A DNA stretch of 64,000 bases, from NCBI GenBank assembly GCA_026075535.2, contig AP026538.1:15570337-15634336 (forward strand), read 5' to 3'. The position numbers and the translations under genes are program-made. The stretch comes from Tricholoma matsutake. Lineage: Eukaryota; Basidiomycota; Agaricomycetes; Agaricales; Tricholomataceae. Every line of letters starts with the position of its first letter. Positions within the stretch are counted from its first letter, which is position 1. The notes under the pieces were generated by a model. That model did not search any database and had not been told where the DNA came from. It saw only the letters and a program-made list of their open reading frames with translations. Shown piece by piece: positions 33,370-44,196 of the stretch.

Positions 33370-34046
33370 TGTTAAGACTATAGGTCTTTAACTCAGCCTC
33401 AGCTTTGTATGTCACAGTTGGAGGCTCTCCAACTATATCGGTGTCACACTAGGAGGCTTTTCTAGTGTATCGGGCTTCTGGCCTTCACTTGGGTACTTCC
33501 TCAAGTCGTTACGGCTATCCGTACTCAGAGGCTTTCTGAGTAGACCATCAGTTTGTATATCACAGTTGGAGGCTTTCCAACTGTCGAGTTCGAGTTATCA
33601 CAGCTAGGGGCTTCCTAAGCTGTCAAGTGTTCTGGTTGAGTCTAAGACCATTGATTGAATTAGGTCAAGCTGAGGAATACAGGCAGTATTACTACAGCTT
33701 ATATACAGTTCGAAGATACCTATCGTCCAATCAGAATGCAAAATTCTTATCAAGTAAAAATAGAAAGAACAATAGAAATGACAGGCCTCATGCCTCGGAT
33801 GAGGTGTCCGATGTCATGGAGTGCTGCAGCACAGCATGTTTATCGTGAGAGTCCGACGTCATGGACCTAATGTCGAGGGGCTGTCATACCACAGCATGTG
33901 TGGGAGTGGGTTCAGGTGCATGGAGTCACCATGCATCAAAGCATCTCCCGTCGGAAGTGAGTCGAGTTGAATCAGAAAAATAAAGTACCCGGTCTTGCTG
34001 GCATACGTCTGGTCATCCTGGGTTACGATAACAGAAAATCATAACA
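33370..34046 (-). repeat. Solo LTR of family C (677 bp) with target duplication ACCAC
   Basis: On the plus strand it starts TGTTAAGACTATAG and ends ATCATAACA. ACCAC lies at 33365-33369 and 34047-34051, and removing the LTR restores the Copia leader (compare 30790-30800). It is shorter than the copy at 31325. Confidence 0.9.
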
Positions 34047-34175
34047 ACCACTGCTGTTGCTGCACTTGTTGAATTGGAACTTGGAGACTTGGAATTTTTT
34101 GGACTAAGTCATTGACTAGTCATTGGGAATACTTGACACACACACACACACACACACATTACAAATGATTGCATC

Positions 34176-34242
34176 ATGGCATCTACATCATCAGAAAAGC
34201 CAACATTTGAACAACTCTCAGCATCCAACTATATGGACTGGA
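34176..34242 (+). pseudogene. Copia gag start, interrupted
   Basis: It codes MASTSSEKPTFEQLSASNYMDW and stops where LTR E is inserted. The gene resumes at 42131 with GEMKA. The bases ctgga (34238-34242) are duplicated at 42131-42135. Confidence 0.9.
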
Positions 34243-34741
34243 TGTAAGGGCAACCTTATGATCAGAGTCCTAAGAACTCAATACTTGCAAGGGAAAACCA
34301 AAGATTAGATTTAATAATTATTGAACAAGGAAAAGAACCCATACCTTGCAAGGGAAAACAAAAGAGAAAACTCTAAGGAGTCCGGTGCAAGGCCGAAGTA
34401 TATATATTGAAGGCATCTGATGTTCTAAAACACTTGGATCCCCTTCCATCCTAGCACTAATTCAGATCCAGGGTCATGTTCCCATTTGGGGAGACAGCCA
34501 TCAATCAGTGATAGTGTCTGCATCAGGCCATACTTGGTAAGTGGTGTCTGCATCAGGCCATGATTGGTAATGGGCATGCGAAGACATCCTCAATTGTTTC
34601 TGCAGGTGCAACAATATGTGCAGGGGTATTGACTGCGAGAATGGTGAGAGGACAATAGGGGATGATGGATTGATATATTGGAATGTTTGTAGATGGTTGG
34701 TGCAAAGGTGCCTTGTTGCGCGAAAAGGTGCTTTGTTGCAC
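34243..34741 (+). repeat. LTR E, left part (split solo LTR)
   Basis: It starts TGTAAGGGCAACC; the matching right end CCCCTTACA is at 42122-42130. There is a TATATATA at 34399 and a 30-bp unit repeated twice at 34514-34573 (gtgtctgcatcaggcca). It would be about 570 bp without the Ty3 D insert. No gene is present. Confidence 0.7.
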
Positions 34742-34972
34742 TGTAGCCGTGGCAGCAGAGGCCCCAGCGGAGTCCATAGCAGAGTCCACAGCCAGAGTCC
34801 GGCATTTCCCTTAGCAGTCACATGACCTCATAGATAGACACATGTGTGTGTAGATAAGAAGCATCTTGGCTTGTCTGCATCCTTTCTGACTTGTGTCTAG
34901 TAGTAGACGCGAGCCCTGTCCAAACCGTCTTGTCTAGTAGTAGACAAGACTCTGAGAGACCGCATGACTCCA
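34742..34972 (+). repeat. Family D 5' LTR
   Basis: It has 231 bp. It contains two near-identical short inverted repeats, TCTAGTAGTAGAC, near 34897 and 34933. TCTGGTGACAACAGG follows directly and is the likely primer binding region; I could not assign a tRNA. Confidence 0.85.
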
Positions 34973-35290
34973 TCTGGTGACAACAGGAAGATTCGCACTT
35001 TTCGCATACTGTAACCTGTTTAACCTGTTCTCGACCTGTTCAGCTCACCCGTCTAACCTGTGTCCTTGTCTTGTTCTTGGTACTCTGCTAATTCTGTCTA
35101 CCTGTCAACCTGGTTCCTATCTACTGTGTCTCAACACCTGGCCCACCTGTCAGAAGTTAGACACCTGTCAATGCAGCTCTGTTCATCTCGGCTCCCCCAT
35201 CAGCCTCACCTCGTGCTACCTCACACCACAATGCAAGCAAGAAACATGCGATGAGACCACCTGGGCAGGTTCATACCAGACACCACATCC

Positions 35291-36712
35291 ATGGAACCCA
35301 CACCAACACCATCAACGACATCCTCCTTCATCCTACCATCCACACCCAATGACTCATAAAGTATCTTCCTCATCAGCCCCTGGCCATCACCGATTGCACC
35401 ACCGTCTACACCACAACTCTCCACAACCCCAATCCCCCCCAACAACGATGACAATAGCATGACCAAAACCAGCACTAGACTGTTCTGGGGCAATGCCGAA
35501 CGTGAGGACAAAAACCCGCAGGACTTCCTAAACTCAATTGAGCGACTCTTCATTCAGAAATCCAATGCCACAGATGCGCAGGCATTCCAGCTGTATCTCA
35601 AGTCAGGATCAGTCGCCAAGCAATGGTGGAACAATCTCCCCACCAGCGATAAAGATACCTGGGAGCACCTCGTACAGGCATTCGAGAAGAGGTGGCCAGA
35701 TAAAGCCACCACAGTAAAAACAGTAGAGGAGAAGCAGGCAGCCCTCGAGCAAACAAAGATCATGGAAGAGGAGGTAGGAAAGCGAGTGAAGAACAACGGA
35801 GTAGAGGAGTTCGCCCATGACGTATGGGTGGACAAGATAGAATGGTTAGCAGCAGCAATCCCAGACACGAATGGCCTCTTGATAGGGAACGTACAGAAAA
35901 CCATGCCAAAGGTACTGCAGAAGGTAACAGGCTTAGGACACACTGACTGGATGACATTTTGCAAAGCAATCTGCATGGCAACATTATCCCAGATCAACGA
36001 AGCAAAGGAGGAGGAGAGGGAGGCGCAACACATTCGAGAGGAGCTGAAGAAATTACAAGGGCTACAAAACATGTCGACGAGGGATCTCACCACTGCATTC
36101 CAACGACTCAATGTTAACACGTCAACCAACCCAGCACCACGGTTCCCCATCCTCTGAAACCAACCCATGCACACCCTAAACCAAGCCCAATCACAGACGT
36201 ACAGAACCAACAATATGTTCCCCACAAATGCAGCACAACCTGTAGGTGACCAAACCTCATACTGAGCCAACTGACCCCCCGAAGTCTGGTTAGCTGACAT
36301 CACATGGTTAGCTCTGCCAATCCAGCCGAATACTCCAGTGGGGCGGGCAGCATATGACAGACAGATCGTAGACTGGAATAGCACCAACCCAGGACAGACC
36401 ATAAGTGAGTTTAGACCATACCCCCTTGTCCCAGGAACCAACCCAGTTGCGCCTGGCAAGTGTTGGAAATGTGGGATGGTGGGACACATGGGCTGCAACT
36501 GTGACAGCCCCGTGCAGGTTCCTGCACTTGAACAGCATTGGCGGTCAATCACTACGACCATCAAGAGCAGCTGCAGGACAACCACATCTGACAATATCAA
36601 CATCAACTTCGTCGGCTCTGATCAACCATGGCTCACTAAGGAAGAGTATGACCAGCAAGTCATTGTGAATTTCCTAGCAGACCAGGGAAAAGGCCAAGGG
36701 TCATCAGTGTAG
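35291..36712 (+). pseudogene. Family D gag
   Basis: From ATG at 35291 (MEPTPTPSTTSS) the frame has a Ser/Thr/Pro-rich start, then a capsid-like part (FWGNAEREDKNPQDFLNSIE, KQWWNNLPTSDKDTW, 35490-35680). A helical stretch follows (NEAKEEEREAQHIREELKKL, 35995) and one zinc knuckle CWKCGMVGHMGCNC (36463-36504). In-frame stops are TGA near 35357, 36156, 36262 and 36270; the C-terminal piece to 36712 is otherwise open. A long antisense frame (35554-36606) is a shadow. An alternative earlier start is ATG at 35249, followed directly by a TGA. Confidence 0.8.
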
Positions 36713-39700
36713 AACAGGAGGTTCCACTGATGACCCAATGACTTGTCAATCAGGGTGAAAGGAGAGTCCTTGGGTGTGATGAGGCATCACTCAAGGACGA
36801 AGTAAAGCCATCTGATATCAGGTGCACTTTAGACACCGATGTGTACCTAGAGCATCCAGAATCAATTGTCATTGACCTGTACTGCCTGGACAGCAAGGAT
36901 GAGCAACAGAACAGTGTGCCATTTCTGCACACCATCGAACTAAATGGCCCAAAAGGGGAGGTTGTACGACTGATGAGCATATTTGATGATGGTGCAATGG
37001 CGAGTGCAGTGGACCTAAAGACATTCCAAAAGGTTAAACATTGGCTTGACCCTCTTAGGAGGTCAAATCACATACTGCGGATGGTGGATGGATGACTGGT
37101 ACCATCAATGGGGGTCTGGAGTGGAAGAATCACTGTTGGCGAAGTCTCCCACACAGGAACTTTTGAGATCTTTGATAGCAATGGAGCATGGTCAGTGCTG
37201 TTTGGGAAACCCTTATTGAAGACATTCAAGGCAGTCCATAACTACGACTCGGACATCGTGAAAATGCCCAAGGGCAATAATTGGGCTGAACTGAGAAACC
37301 AGTATCAGGGTGAAGGGGGGACAAAGCCACTGCTCCTAGCAGATCTTGACCCCAATATGAACCAGCACATTAACTTCAAGGGGGATCATTGTGTGTCCCC
37401 CTCGAGGTGAGTCCCATATAATAAAAATGATAGTGAACCAGTTGATGTAGCAGGAAGTGAAACAGCACTGCTACCCCCATCTGGTCAGGACCCAGACACC
37501 GAAAAGTGCACAAACTTGAAGGGGGATCACTGCGCACCCCCCTCCAGGCAAGTCTTACAATCCAATAAAAGTACCAATGAGCTGGTTGATGAAGCAGTAA
37601 TTGAGCAAGCAGAACATGGAAACCATCCCCTGGACAGTAGAGGACAGGAAGAGGAAAATTCAGGAAGCCAAGTAGCACCTAAAATCCAGCATCCACTCAC
37701 CCAGGAAGGAAACAAGAGATGTACACAGGAGGAATGCATCAAGTGGCAAGAAGCTAATGGCTTAGAAGGGAAAAAGTCTCGAATGGACCAAACCATAGCA
37801 AAGCGCACAAGGCTAGGGAAGCCACCACCAAAGGGAGTACAATTGACTTCCCAATCATCCCCACCTACCACAATACCATCTGCTGACAAGTCTAACAGCC
37901 CAGATCCTGCACCAGACCACAAAAGTAACATATGGAATATCAACACAAAGACACAGAACATTGACCATGGCACTGAGCAGAAGATAATCCCTGGCAATCT
38001 CAATAAGGAAGTGTTCACCCGGCGATCAGACCCATTTAAGGTTGAATGCATGAAGGCAGTGCTGGCAGAGCTCACAATAGGTGATGATCTAACTCAAGAG
38101 CAATACATAAGCATTGAAAACACACTTCACAAGTTTGCTGACTGCTTTGCGCTATCTATGAGTGAGGTAACAGTAGTAGCAGGAGCTGAACACAAGCTGA
38201 ATGTGCCCAAGGGTACAAAATTCAAGACAAAGGTGAATCAGCGGCCACTCAGTGGACCTCAAAAGGAATATTTCAATAGTGTACTCAACAAAATGCTGGA
38301 GGCTGGTATCATCGCCCCAATCAACCATATCAATGTTAAATGCTGTGGAGCAACCACCTTAGCAAAGAAAGCACATGAAGGTAATGGACTAACCATTGAG
38401 GAATTGCAGCACAGACTCAATGATGAGTGTGTCACAGCTGGGATTCCATCAGCATTTAAGGACCTTCCACCCTGGGACTCCAAGCAGCATGATACAGTAC
38501 AGGTGGAAACACAAACTAAGTGGCGAGTGTGTCAAGACTTTACAGAACTAAACAAGGTGACAAAGGTACCCCCCATGCCTCAAGGAGATATACAGGTTAA
38601 GCAACAGTGCCTGAGTGGACACCGATGGATAAACACATTTGACTTTGCAGCAGGATTCTATGCCTGTGAAATTGGGCCTGAGGACCAGACCAGCCATATG
38701 TATGCTTCTATGTGGAAGGACGAGGATACTTCTGTTACAAGCATATGCCCTTTGGGTTAACAGGTGCGCCCTCCACTTTTGCAGAAATGACAGCCCAAGC
38801 TCTGGGTGACTTGGTAGGAATCCTATTTGAACTGTTTGTCGATGATGGCGGAATGGCGGGAGATGACTTCACAGAAACATTGGCTAACATTCAAACATTG
38901 CTAACCAGAGTAAGGGAGAAAGGACTCTCGCTATCAGCAGCCAAGTCAAGCTTCTTCATGACTGAAGCTGTCTTTGCTGGAGCAAGAGTGGGACCAACAG
39001 GTATAGAACCAGACCTCACAAAACTAACAGCCATCATAGATTGGAAATGACCAACAGATCTGCAAAACCTAGCAGCATTCACAGGACTAACAGGATATTT
39101 CAGGTCACTGATCAAAGGTTATGCAGCACTAGCCCAACCTCTCACAGACTTGGCCAGAAGTCTTGACCTTCTGAAGGGAAAGGGGAAGGCTGCTTACCAA
39201 TGTGCCATGAAAGGACACTCACTGATTGGTCTATGGAAAGAGGAACATGAGAAGGCCTTCCTGGGATTAAAAATTGCCTTAACCAATGAACCAGTATTGA
39301 AAGGACCAAAGTTCGATGGCACTCCTTTTGTCATCACCAAAGATGGTTGTAAGTATGGTTTTGCAGGCATGCTTTCACAATGACACACTGCAGTCTTGCC
39401 CAATGGTAAAGAGGTCACACACATACACCCAGTTGCATTTAGCAGCAAACGAACATCTGAATCTGAGGAGAAGTACAAGCCATATTTACTAGAATTTGCT
39501 GCACTGAAATTCTCCTTGGACAAATTCTCTGATCTTATATGGGGATATCCCATTGAGTTGGAGACTGACTGCCAAGCACTCAGAGACCACTTACTGAATG
39601 ACAAGCTCAACTCTACCCATGCACGATGGAGGGACAGAGTACTAGCTCACCAGATTACAGATGTACGGCATAGACCAGGATGCCTGAATCCTGTTGCAGA

Positions 39701-41201
39701 TGGTATCAGCAGGAAATATGTGAACCTACCCGCAGAAAAGAATGATGGACATGAATGGACAGTAAGTGAACACTGGGAAGCACAAACAGGCATCCAAAAT
39801 GACATATTCCAAATTGAGTCATTGCCTACTTACGATGCCCTCAAACACTGCTTTGCTAATGAGAAAATATTCCTCAATGTCATAGAGGCATTGGCGGAAC
39901 TAGAACATGGGAAAAGTTTTAGAGAAAGGAAGAAAGCCAAGCACCGAGCAGCAGGATACATGATCCAAGATGGCAAATTATGGAAAATAGGTGACAGCAA
40001 GTCCACACAAGCGAAACCACGGGTAGAGTGTGTACCACAATCAGAGGCAGTCACACTAGCATGGGAGGTACACCGGAATGAAAAGGGCATGGCCCAAAAC
40101 ACTTACATTCATTGCTAGAACCCATAATGTGATGCCACCCATTCAAACTTCTTGTCGGCGACACCCTGGCCATGCCACAAGGAAAAGGAGGCTTTACAAA
40201 AATCAGATTATATGCAGACATCTACTCACAGCATGTATGGGCAGATAAATTCAAGACTGCTGCATCAGCAGCCACCACCTGCAAGACATTCAATAACATC
40301 TGTACCACATTCACAGCACCCAAGGCCTTCATGGTTGATGGTGGCCACAAGTTTGACAATGATGCTGTCTGCAAAGCATGCGCCATACGCAACGTGGAAC
40401 TACAGGTAGTTCCAGGATATTCCCCCTGGATCAATGGTCTGATAGAGGGGATGAATGCAAAGCTATTGGGAAGGCTAAAGCGATTGTGCTCACCAGATCT
40501 AGGGGAGGATGAATACAATAAAATGGATGTACCAGCCTCATGGCCTGACCACCTGGAGGAAGCTGTCGAATGCCTCAACAATTGCATTCTTCCAAACCTT
40601 AAGTTCTCACCCAATGAACTCCTCCTAGGCATTGTGATCAACACAGAGCACACCGGCAGAGCAAACAGAGGAGGAAGTAACATCAGATGAGGTTGAGGTC
40701 CAGATGGCATATGTAGAGCAACAGCGATTAGATGGGTATGCACACATATCTTCTCATGCTCACAGATGGAAGCTGGCATTCGACAGGAAGGTCTTAGCCC
40801 AAGCACCAAGAGAGGTCATATTCAAAGCAGGACAGCTGGTACAAGTCTACAGAAGCAACCTGGACTTCACATTCAAGGCAGAATGGAAAATGGAACCAAA
40901 ATGGTCAGCACCACACCGGGTAACAAGCAGAGACTGCAACTCCTATAAATTGGAAACACTGGAAGGATTACCCATTGGCAACAGATTCTCTTCATGACAA
41001 CTCCACAGGTTCATTCCTTGCAACGGCACAGCACTGCACAAGGCCCAGGTAGCCATCGAGAAGCTACGGAGCGATCAGGAAACCAAAGAAGACATTGTGC
41101 AGGAGGAAGTAGAAAGAATAGTGATTGATGAAGATGGTGACACAGAGTGGGAAGATGTGGAACACGAGGCAGACAAAGAACTAATCCCATCAGACCCCTG
41201 A
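36713..41201 (+). pseudogene. Family D pol: protease, RT, RNase H, integrase
   Basis: Protease motif: SIFDDGAMASAVD (36982), with DDGA in place of the usual DTGA. After a long linker (37400-38030), RT: KWRVCQDFTELNK (38520), INTFDFAAGFY (38630), a frameshift near 38700, MPFGLTGAPSTFAE (38750) and LFELFVDDGGMAG (F-V-D-D, 38840). RNase H: VITKDGCKYGFAGML (39332) and ELETDCQAL (39557). Integrase: GDTLAMPQGKGGF (first Asp, 40155), MVDGGHKFDND (second Asp, 40332), SPWINGLIEGMN (Glu, 40425). The zinc-binding HHCC part before the core is largely missing near 40100-40150. Stops are mostly TGA. The end reads ELIPSDP, stop at 41199. Confidence 0.9.
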
Positions 41202-41326
41202 GTCAAGACTGCAACCAACCCTTGCTGTTGATGGACATCGGCTATATTCAGGCCCCGACTCATGTATATATACCAGAGCTGAGTCCTAATTTTATTTTAT
41301 TTCCACATTGATCATCCCACACTCCC

Positions 41327-41669
41327 ATGATCACTGACATACCTGACACAAACACCTTTTCTCAAAGATGGTTCTGGGGAGGGTTCATGCTCTTCCTTTT
41401 TCTGTGGGTTATAGTGGCCATCAGCACAGTAACCACATGGACTTTACAGGCCCATCAATTATCATTGACAGCTGTTCATGACACTGAACGTGATGGACTA
41501 CCTAGCCTCATTGACCCGGAGCTGGTCAGAGCTGTTGCCGAGCATCTCCAACACCAACCATCCAGTACCACCTGATGCCTATTTGAGACCAAGTGTTACA
41601 TTCCCCGACCTCGACAACTCTCAACCCCCACCACTCGAAATTGAACCACCACACCAAACAAGGTTTTAG
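41327..41669 (+). pseudogene. Family D 3' ORF: one membrane segment
   Basis: ATG at 41327 lies 126 bp after pol. The first 82 codons give a short polar start, one strong hydrophobic segment (GGFMLFLFLWVIVAISTVTTW, residues about 18-38) and a polar tail to 41575. Another frame stays open past that stop (SNTNHPVPPDAYLRPS to PPHQTRF, stop at 41667) with similar composition, so one frameshift may join the two. It has no known Ty3 counterpart that I recognise. A similar arrangement, one hydrophobic segment then a charged tail, is found in ORF4 of family A. Whether it is a membrane protein is inferred from sequence only. Confidence 0.55.
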
Positions 41670-41814
41670 AACAATACTGGTGACCCTAAATGACATTTCC
41701 GTGTCGGGCCTTAGGGGGAGCGATTGTCATGGACATGCCTCCTGAGGTGCCTTGTACATACATAATTTCCTCTTCCTTCTCTGAGTTGAGATTGCAATGA
41801 GGGCATTGCTACTT

Positions 41815-41828
41815 GGAAGGGGGGCACA
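41815..41828 (+). promoter_or_regulatory. Family D polypurine tract
   Basis: GGAAGGGGGGCACA lies directly before the 3' LTR and should prime plus-strand DNA. Confidence 0.75.
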
Positions 41829-42059
41829 TGTAGCCGTGGCAGCAGAGTCCCCAGTGGAGTCCATAGCCGAGTCCACAGCCAGAGTCCAGCATTTCCCTTA
41901 GCAGTCACATGACCTCATAGATAGACACATGTGTGTGTAGATAAGAAGCATCTTGGCTTGTCTGCATCCTTTCTGACTCGTGTCTAGTAGTAGACATGAG
42001 CCCTGTCCAAACTGTCTCGTCTAGTAGTAGACGAGACCCTGAGAGACCGCATGACTCCA
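41829..42059 (+). repeat. Family D 3' LTR
   Basis: It is 231 bp, equal in length to the 5' LTR, with the same ends. Confidence 0.9.
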
Positions 42060-42130
42060 GTGCAAATGTTTGCACATGTGTGGAAATGTGCGCCAACCAT
42101 TGTAGGGGCTCATAAGGTGTTCCCCTTACA
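42060..42130 (+). repeat. LTR E, right part
   Basis: It has the hairpin GTGCAAATGTTTGCAC (42060-42075) and ends CCCCTTACA. The duplication ctgga follows at 42131-42135. Confidence 0.7.
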
Positions 42131-42696
42131 CTGGAGTAGTGAAATGAAGGCATAGTTGATGAAAACGGGGACATGGGGAATTGTCTCTGGGAAGGAGAAA
42201 AGACCAAATGAAAGGGACCATCCTAAAGATGCTACTGGATGGGATAAAGCCTCATACATGGCTGCTGGAGAACTCTTTCTTTGTGTATCAAAGAAACAGT
42301 GGGTTCACTTTAGGGGTTATGAAGAAGACCCAATTGAAATATGGAAGAGATTGGAGGCTGCCCACCTTCAAAAGAAACCAGGTGCACGATTTAATGCCTA
42401 TGACATGCTGTTTTCAATCAACAAGAAGGATGATGAAACACTGGTAGATTTGAGAGTTTGAGTGGAGCAGGCAATTGCAGACATCCAGAACGTGAGGCCA
42501 AGTGACTACATGGTGGAGAAACTGGATGAGGAATTGGAGTGCATGGCACTAATCAGGGCATTGCCTGAAGACTATGCACACTTGTCGTCTGCATTGCTAT
42601 TGCAGAGCACAGTAGATAGGATGACCATCCTACAAGCATTCCAAAGCAAGGAACAAAACTGCCAATGCAGAAGTGAGGTGATTAATAGGGCAAAGG
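42131..42696 (+). pseudogene. Copia gag, continued
   Basis: It resumes after the insertion with SGEMKA-stop-LMKTGTWG (TAG where the other copy has TGG), then GWDKASYMAAGELF, FRGYEEDPIEIWKRL, KPGARFNAYDMLFS and ALIRALPEDYAHLSSALL. A TGA follows DLRV. It stops within NRAKG at 42696, where a 253-bp insert begins; the gene continues at 42950. Confidence 0.85.
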
Positions 42697-42949
42697 TATT
42701 AAACTCTGAAAAGAGGATGACCAGACTGGGGATTGAACCCAGGACCTTCCGGACATATACCAGATGCTCTAACCACTGAGCTATCAGGCCTTACTAACTC
42801 ACTTTCTAACTGATAAGCTCTACCATTCAGAGTAACCATATACTCCTTGCAAGACTTATGTCATGCTCAACCCAGTGATACAAATGACTGCTTAGGCAGA
42901 GGCCACCTGATGGTCCATTCATGCAGGTGTCAGATTACCTCATCCAACA
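42697..42949. mobile_element. 253-bp insert with 5-bp target duplication AAAGG
   Basis: It starts TATTAAACTCTG and ends CATCCAACA. AAAGG lies at 42692-42696 and 42950-42954, and removal restores the Copia gag. Ends TATT...AACA with a 5-bp duplication resemble a solo LTR with one base of the TG changed, or another short retroelement. A tRNA-like sequence lies near one end on the minus strand. Confidence 0.6.
42718..42790 (-). tRNA. tRNA-like sequence (probably pseudo or element-borne)
   Basis: The minus strand reads GGCCTGATAGCTCAGTGG (with a good A box TAGCTCAGTGG), an anticodon stem TCTGG/CCGGA, and GGTTCAATCCC (a perfect B box) with T stem CTGGG/CCCAG. The acceptor stem GGCCTGA/TCTGGTC has one mismatch and one wobble. 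TTTT, a pol III terminator, follows within 10 bases. The loop TATATGT would give anticodon TAT (Ile), but position 33 is A instead of the nearly invariant U. It lies in a transposed insert, so a working tRNA gene is doubtful. Confidence 0.55.
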
Positions 42950-44196
42950 AAAGGGACCTCCCAATAGATTTAGAAGTGGGGGTTACCAAGGCAGCAATCA
43001 TGGAAGCCAGAGGAATGGCAATGGCAATACTGGCAATACTGGCAACACCAGTGGGAGCAACAATGGAAAACAACAGTTCACAATTCCACCATGGATCATA
43101 TGTCATGGATGTGGAGAAAAAAGCCATTATAAATGGGGATGTCCACTGCACACCAATGGGGGAAATGCCAATAAAGTCCAAGAAGCAAAGATAGAGGAAG
43201 TCACAGAAACTGCTGGCAATGCAAGTGCTTCTTTTTCTCATGATGCATATTCAACGTCATCTAATGTTGTTAAATGGAATACAGACACAGGGGCCACTTC
43301 TCATATGACACCACACAAACATTGGATTAGGAATTATAAACCATATAGAGTTCCTATCAAGTTGGCTGATAATCATATTATATATTCAGAGGGTGTTGGA
43401 AGTGTTGTCTTTAGACCAATTATTAATGGAAAGCAGGCTAGAGATGTTGAATTTGCTAGAGTATTACATGTACCAGCCTTGCAGAATAATCTTCTTGCAG
43501 TACTATACTTGACTAAACGTAAAGAGCTTGATGTATATATCTCAACCAATACCATGTCATTTATTCGAAATGAAAGAGTGATATTTACTGCAGAAATCAC
43601 AAATCAAAATGTGGGATATTTAAATGGTAGTACTGTAGTTAGGACAGAGCGCATGCATGTGACATCAACTCTAACTCTGGACTTGGCTTTATGGCATAGG
43701 AGGCTTTGTCATCATAATTATAATGATGTAAAGCGATTATGGAAGGAAGATTTAGTTGTTGGAATGACACTTGATTCAAAGGCTAAGCCTGATCCTATTT
43801 GTGAACCATGTCTAGCTGGAAAGATGAATGCCAATCCTTTCCCATCATCAGAAACTAGAGCAACAGAAATCTTAGGATTGATTCACACCAATGTTCATGA
43901 AGTTGGAGCACGTTCCAGAGAAGGATTTTACTACTGGGTTACATTCATTGATGACAAGTCCCGCTTTAAAGCCATCATGCCTATTAGACGTAAAAGTGAT
44001 ACATTTGGTGCATTTAAAATATTCAAGGCATATGCTGAAAAGAAGACTGGTAGAAAGATAAAGGCAGTCAGGGATGACAAAGGTGGGGAATACATGTCAA
44101 ATGAATTTGTTCAATATATAGAGGAACATGGAATTGTGCAACAACATACAGTTTGAAATTGACCACAACAAAATGGAGTTGCTGAAAGGGCAAACA
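42950..44196 (+). pseudogene. Copia gag end, protease and integrase
   Basis: The frame runs GPPNRFRSGGYQG, the Gly/Asn-rich part (GNGNTGNTGNTSG) and the knuckle CHGCGEKSHYKWGC (43108), then the intact protease motif NTDTGATSHM (43280). The integrase has WHRRLCHHNYNDV, CEPCLAGK, then HTNVHE (the first catalytic Asp is Asn here; HTDVHE at 15150), VRDDKGGEY and PQQNGVAERANM (Glu). It is open from 42921 to 44156, the longest intact Copia stretch in the window. TGA codons then follow in HTV-stop-N-stop-PQQ. It ends abruptly at 44196 in a Copia LTR of the opposite strand. Confidence 0.9.

Larger units (their letters stand above)
34742..42059 (+). mobile_element. Ty3 family D, complete element with 231-bp LTRs
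   Basis: Two LTRs of equal length, 34742-34972 and 41829-42059, run TGTAGCCGTGGC to ATGACTCCA and differ at only a few bases, which suggests fairly recent insertion. Between them are gag, pol and a short membrane-type frame. The flanks tgcac and gtgca share only TGCA, so the target duplication is imperfect. It sits inside LTR E. Unlike family A it has no chromodomain that I can see. Confidence 0.85.

Noticed and set aside
34977..35462. A 161-codon frame at the start of family D
   Set aside because: It overlaps the gag start in another frame, has no motif and is largely Pro/His/Ser low complexity read out of frame.
35554..36606. A 350-codon open frame on the minus strand
   Set aside because: It lies antisense to family D gag, whose zinc knuckle and capsid motifs are on the plus strand. 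Composition and lack of motifs mark it as a shadow.
41725..41760. Family D 3' LTR starting at TGTCATGG (41725), after the purine run TTAGGGGGAG
   Set aside because: The 5' copy shows no match for 41725-41828. Starting both LTRs at TGTAGCC gives equal lengths of 231 bp and a better purine tract.
42718..42790. Calling it a working tRNA-Ile gene
   Set aside because: It is inside a transposed insert, has A instead of U at position 33, and has one acceptor mismatch. I list it only as tRNA-like.
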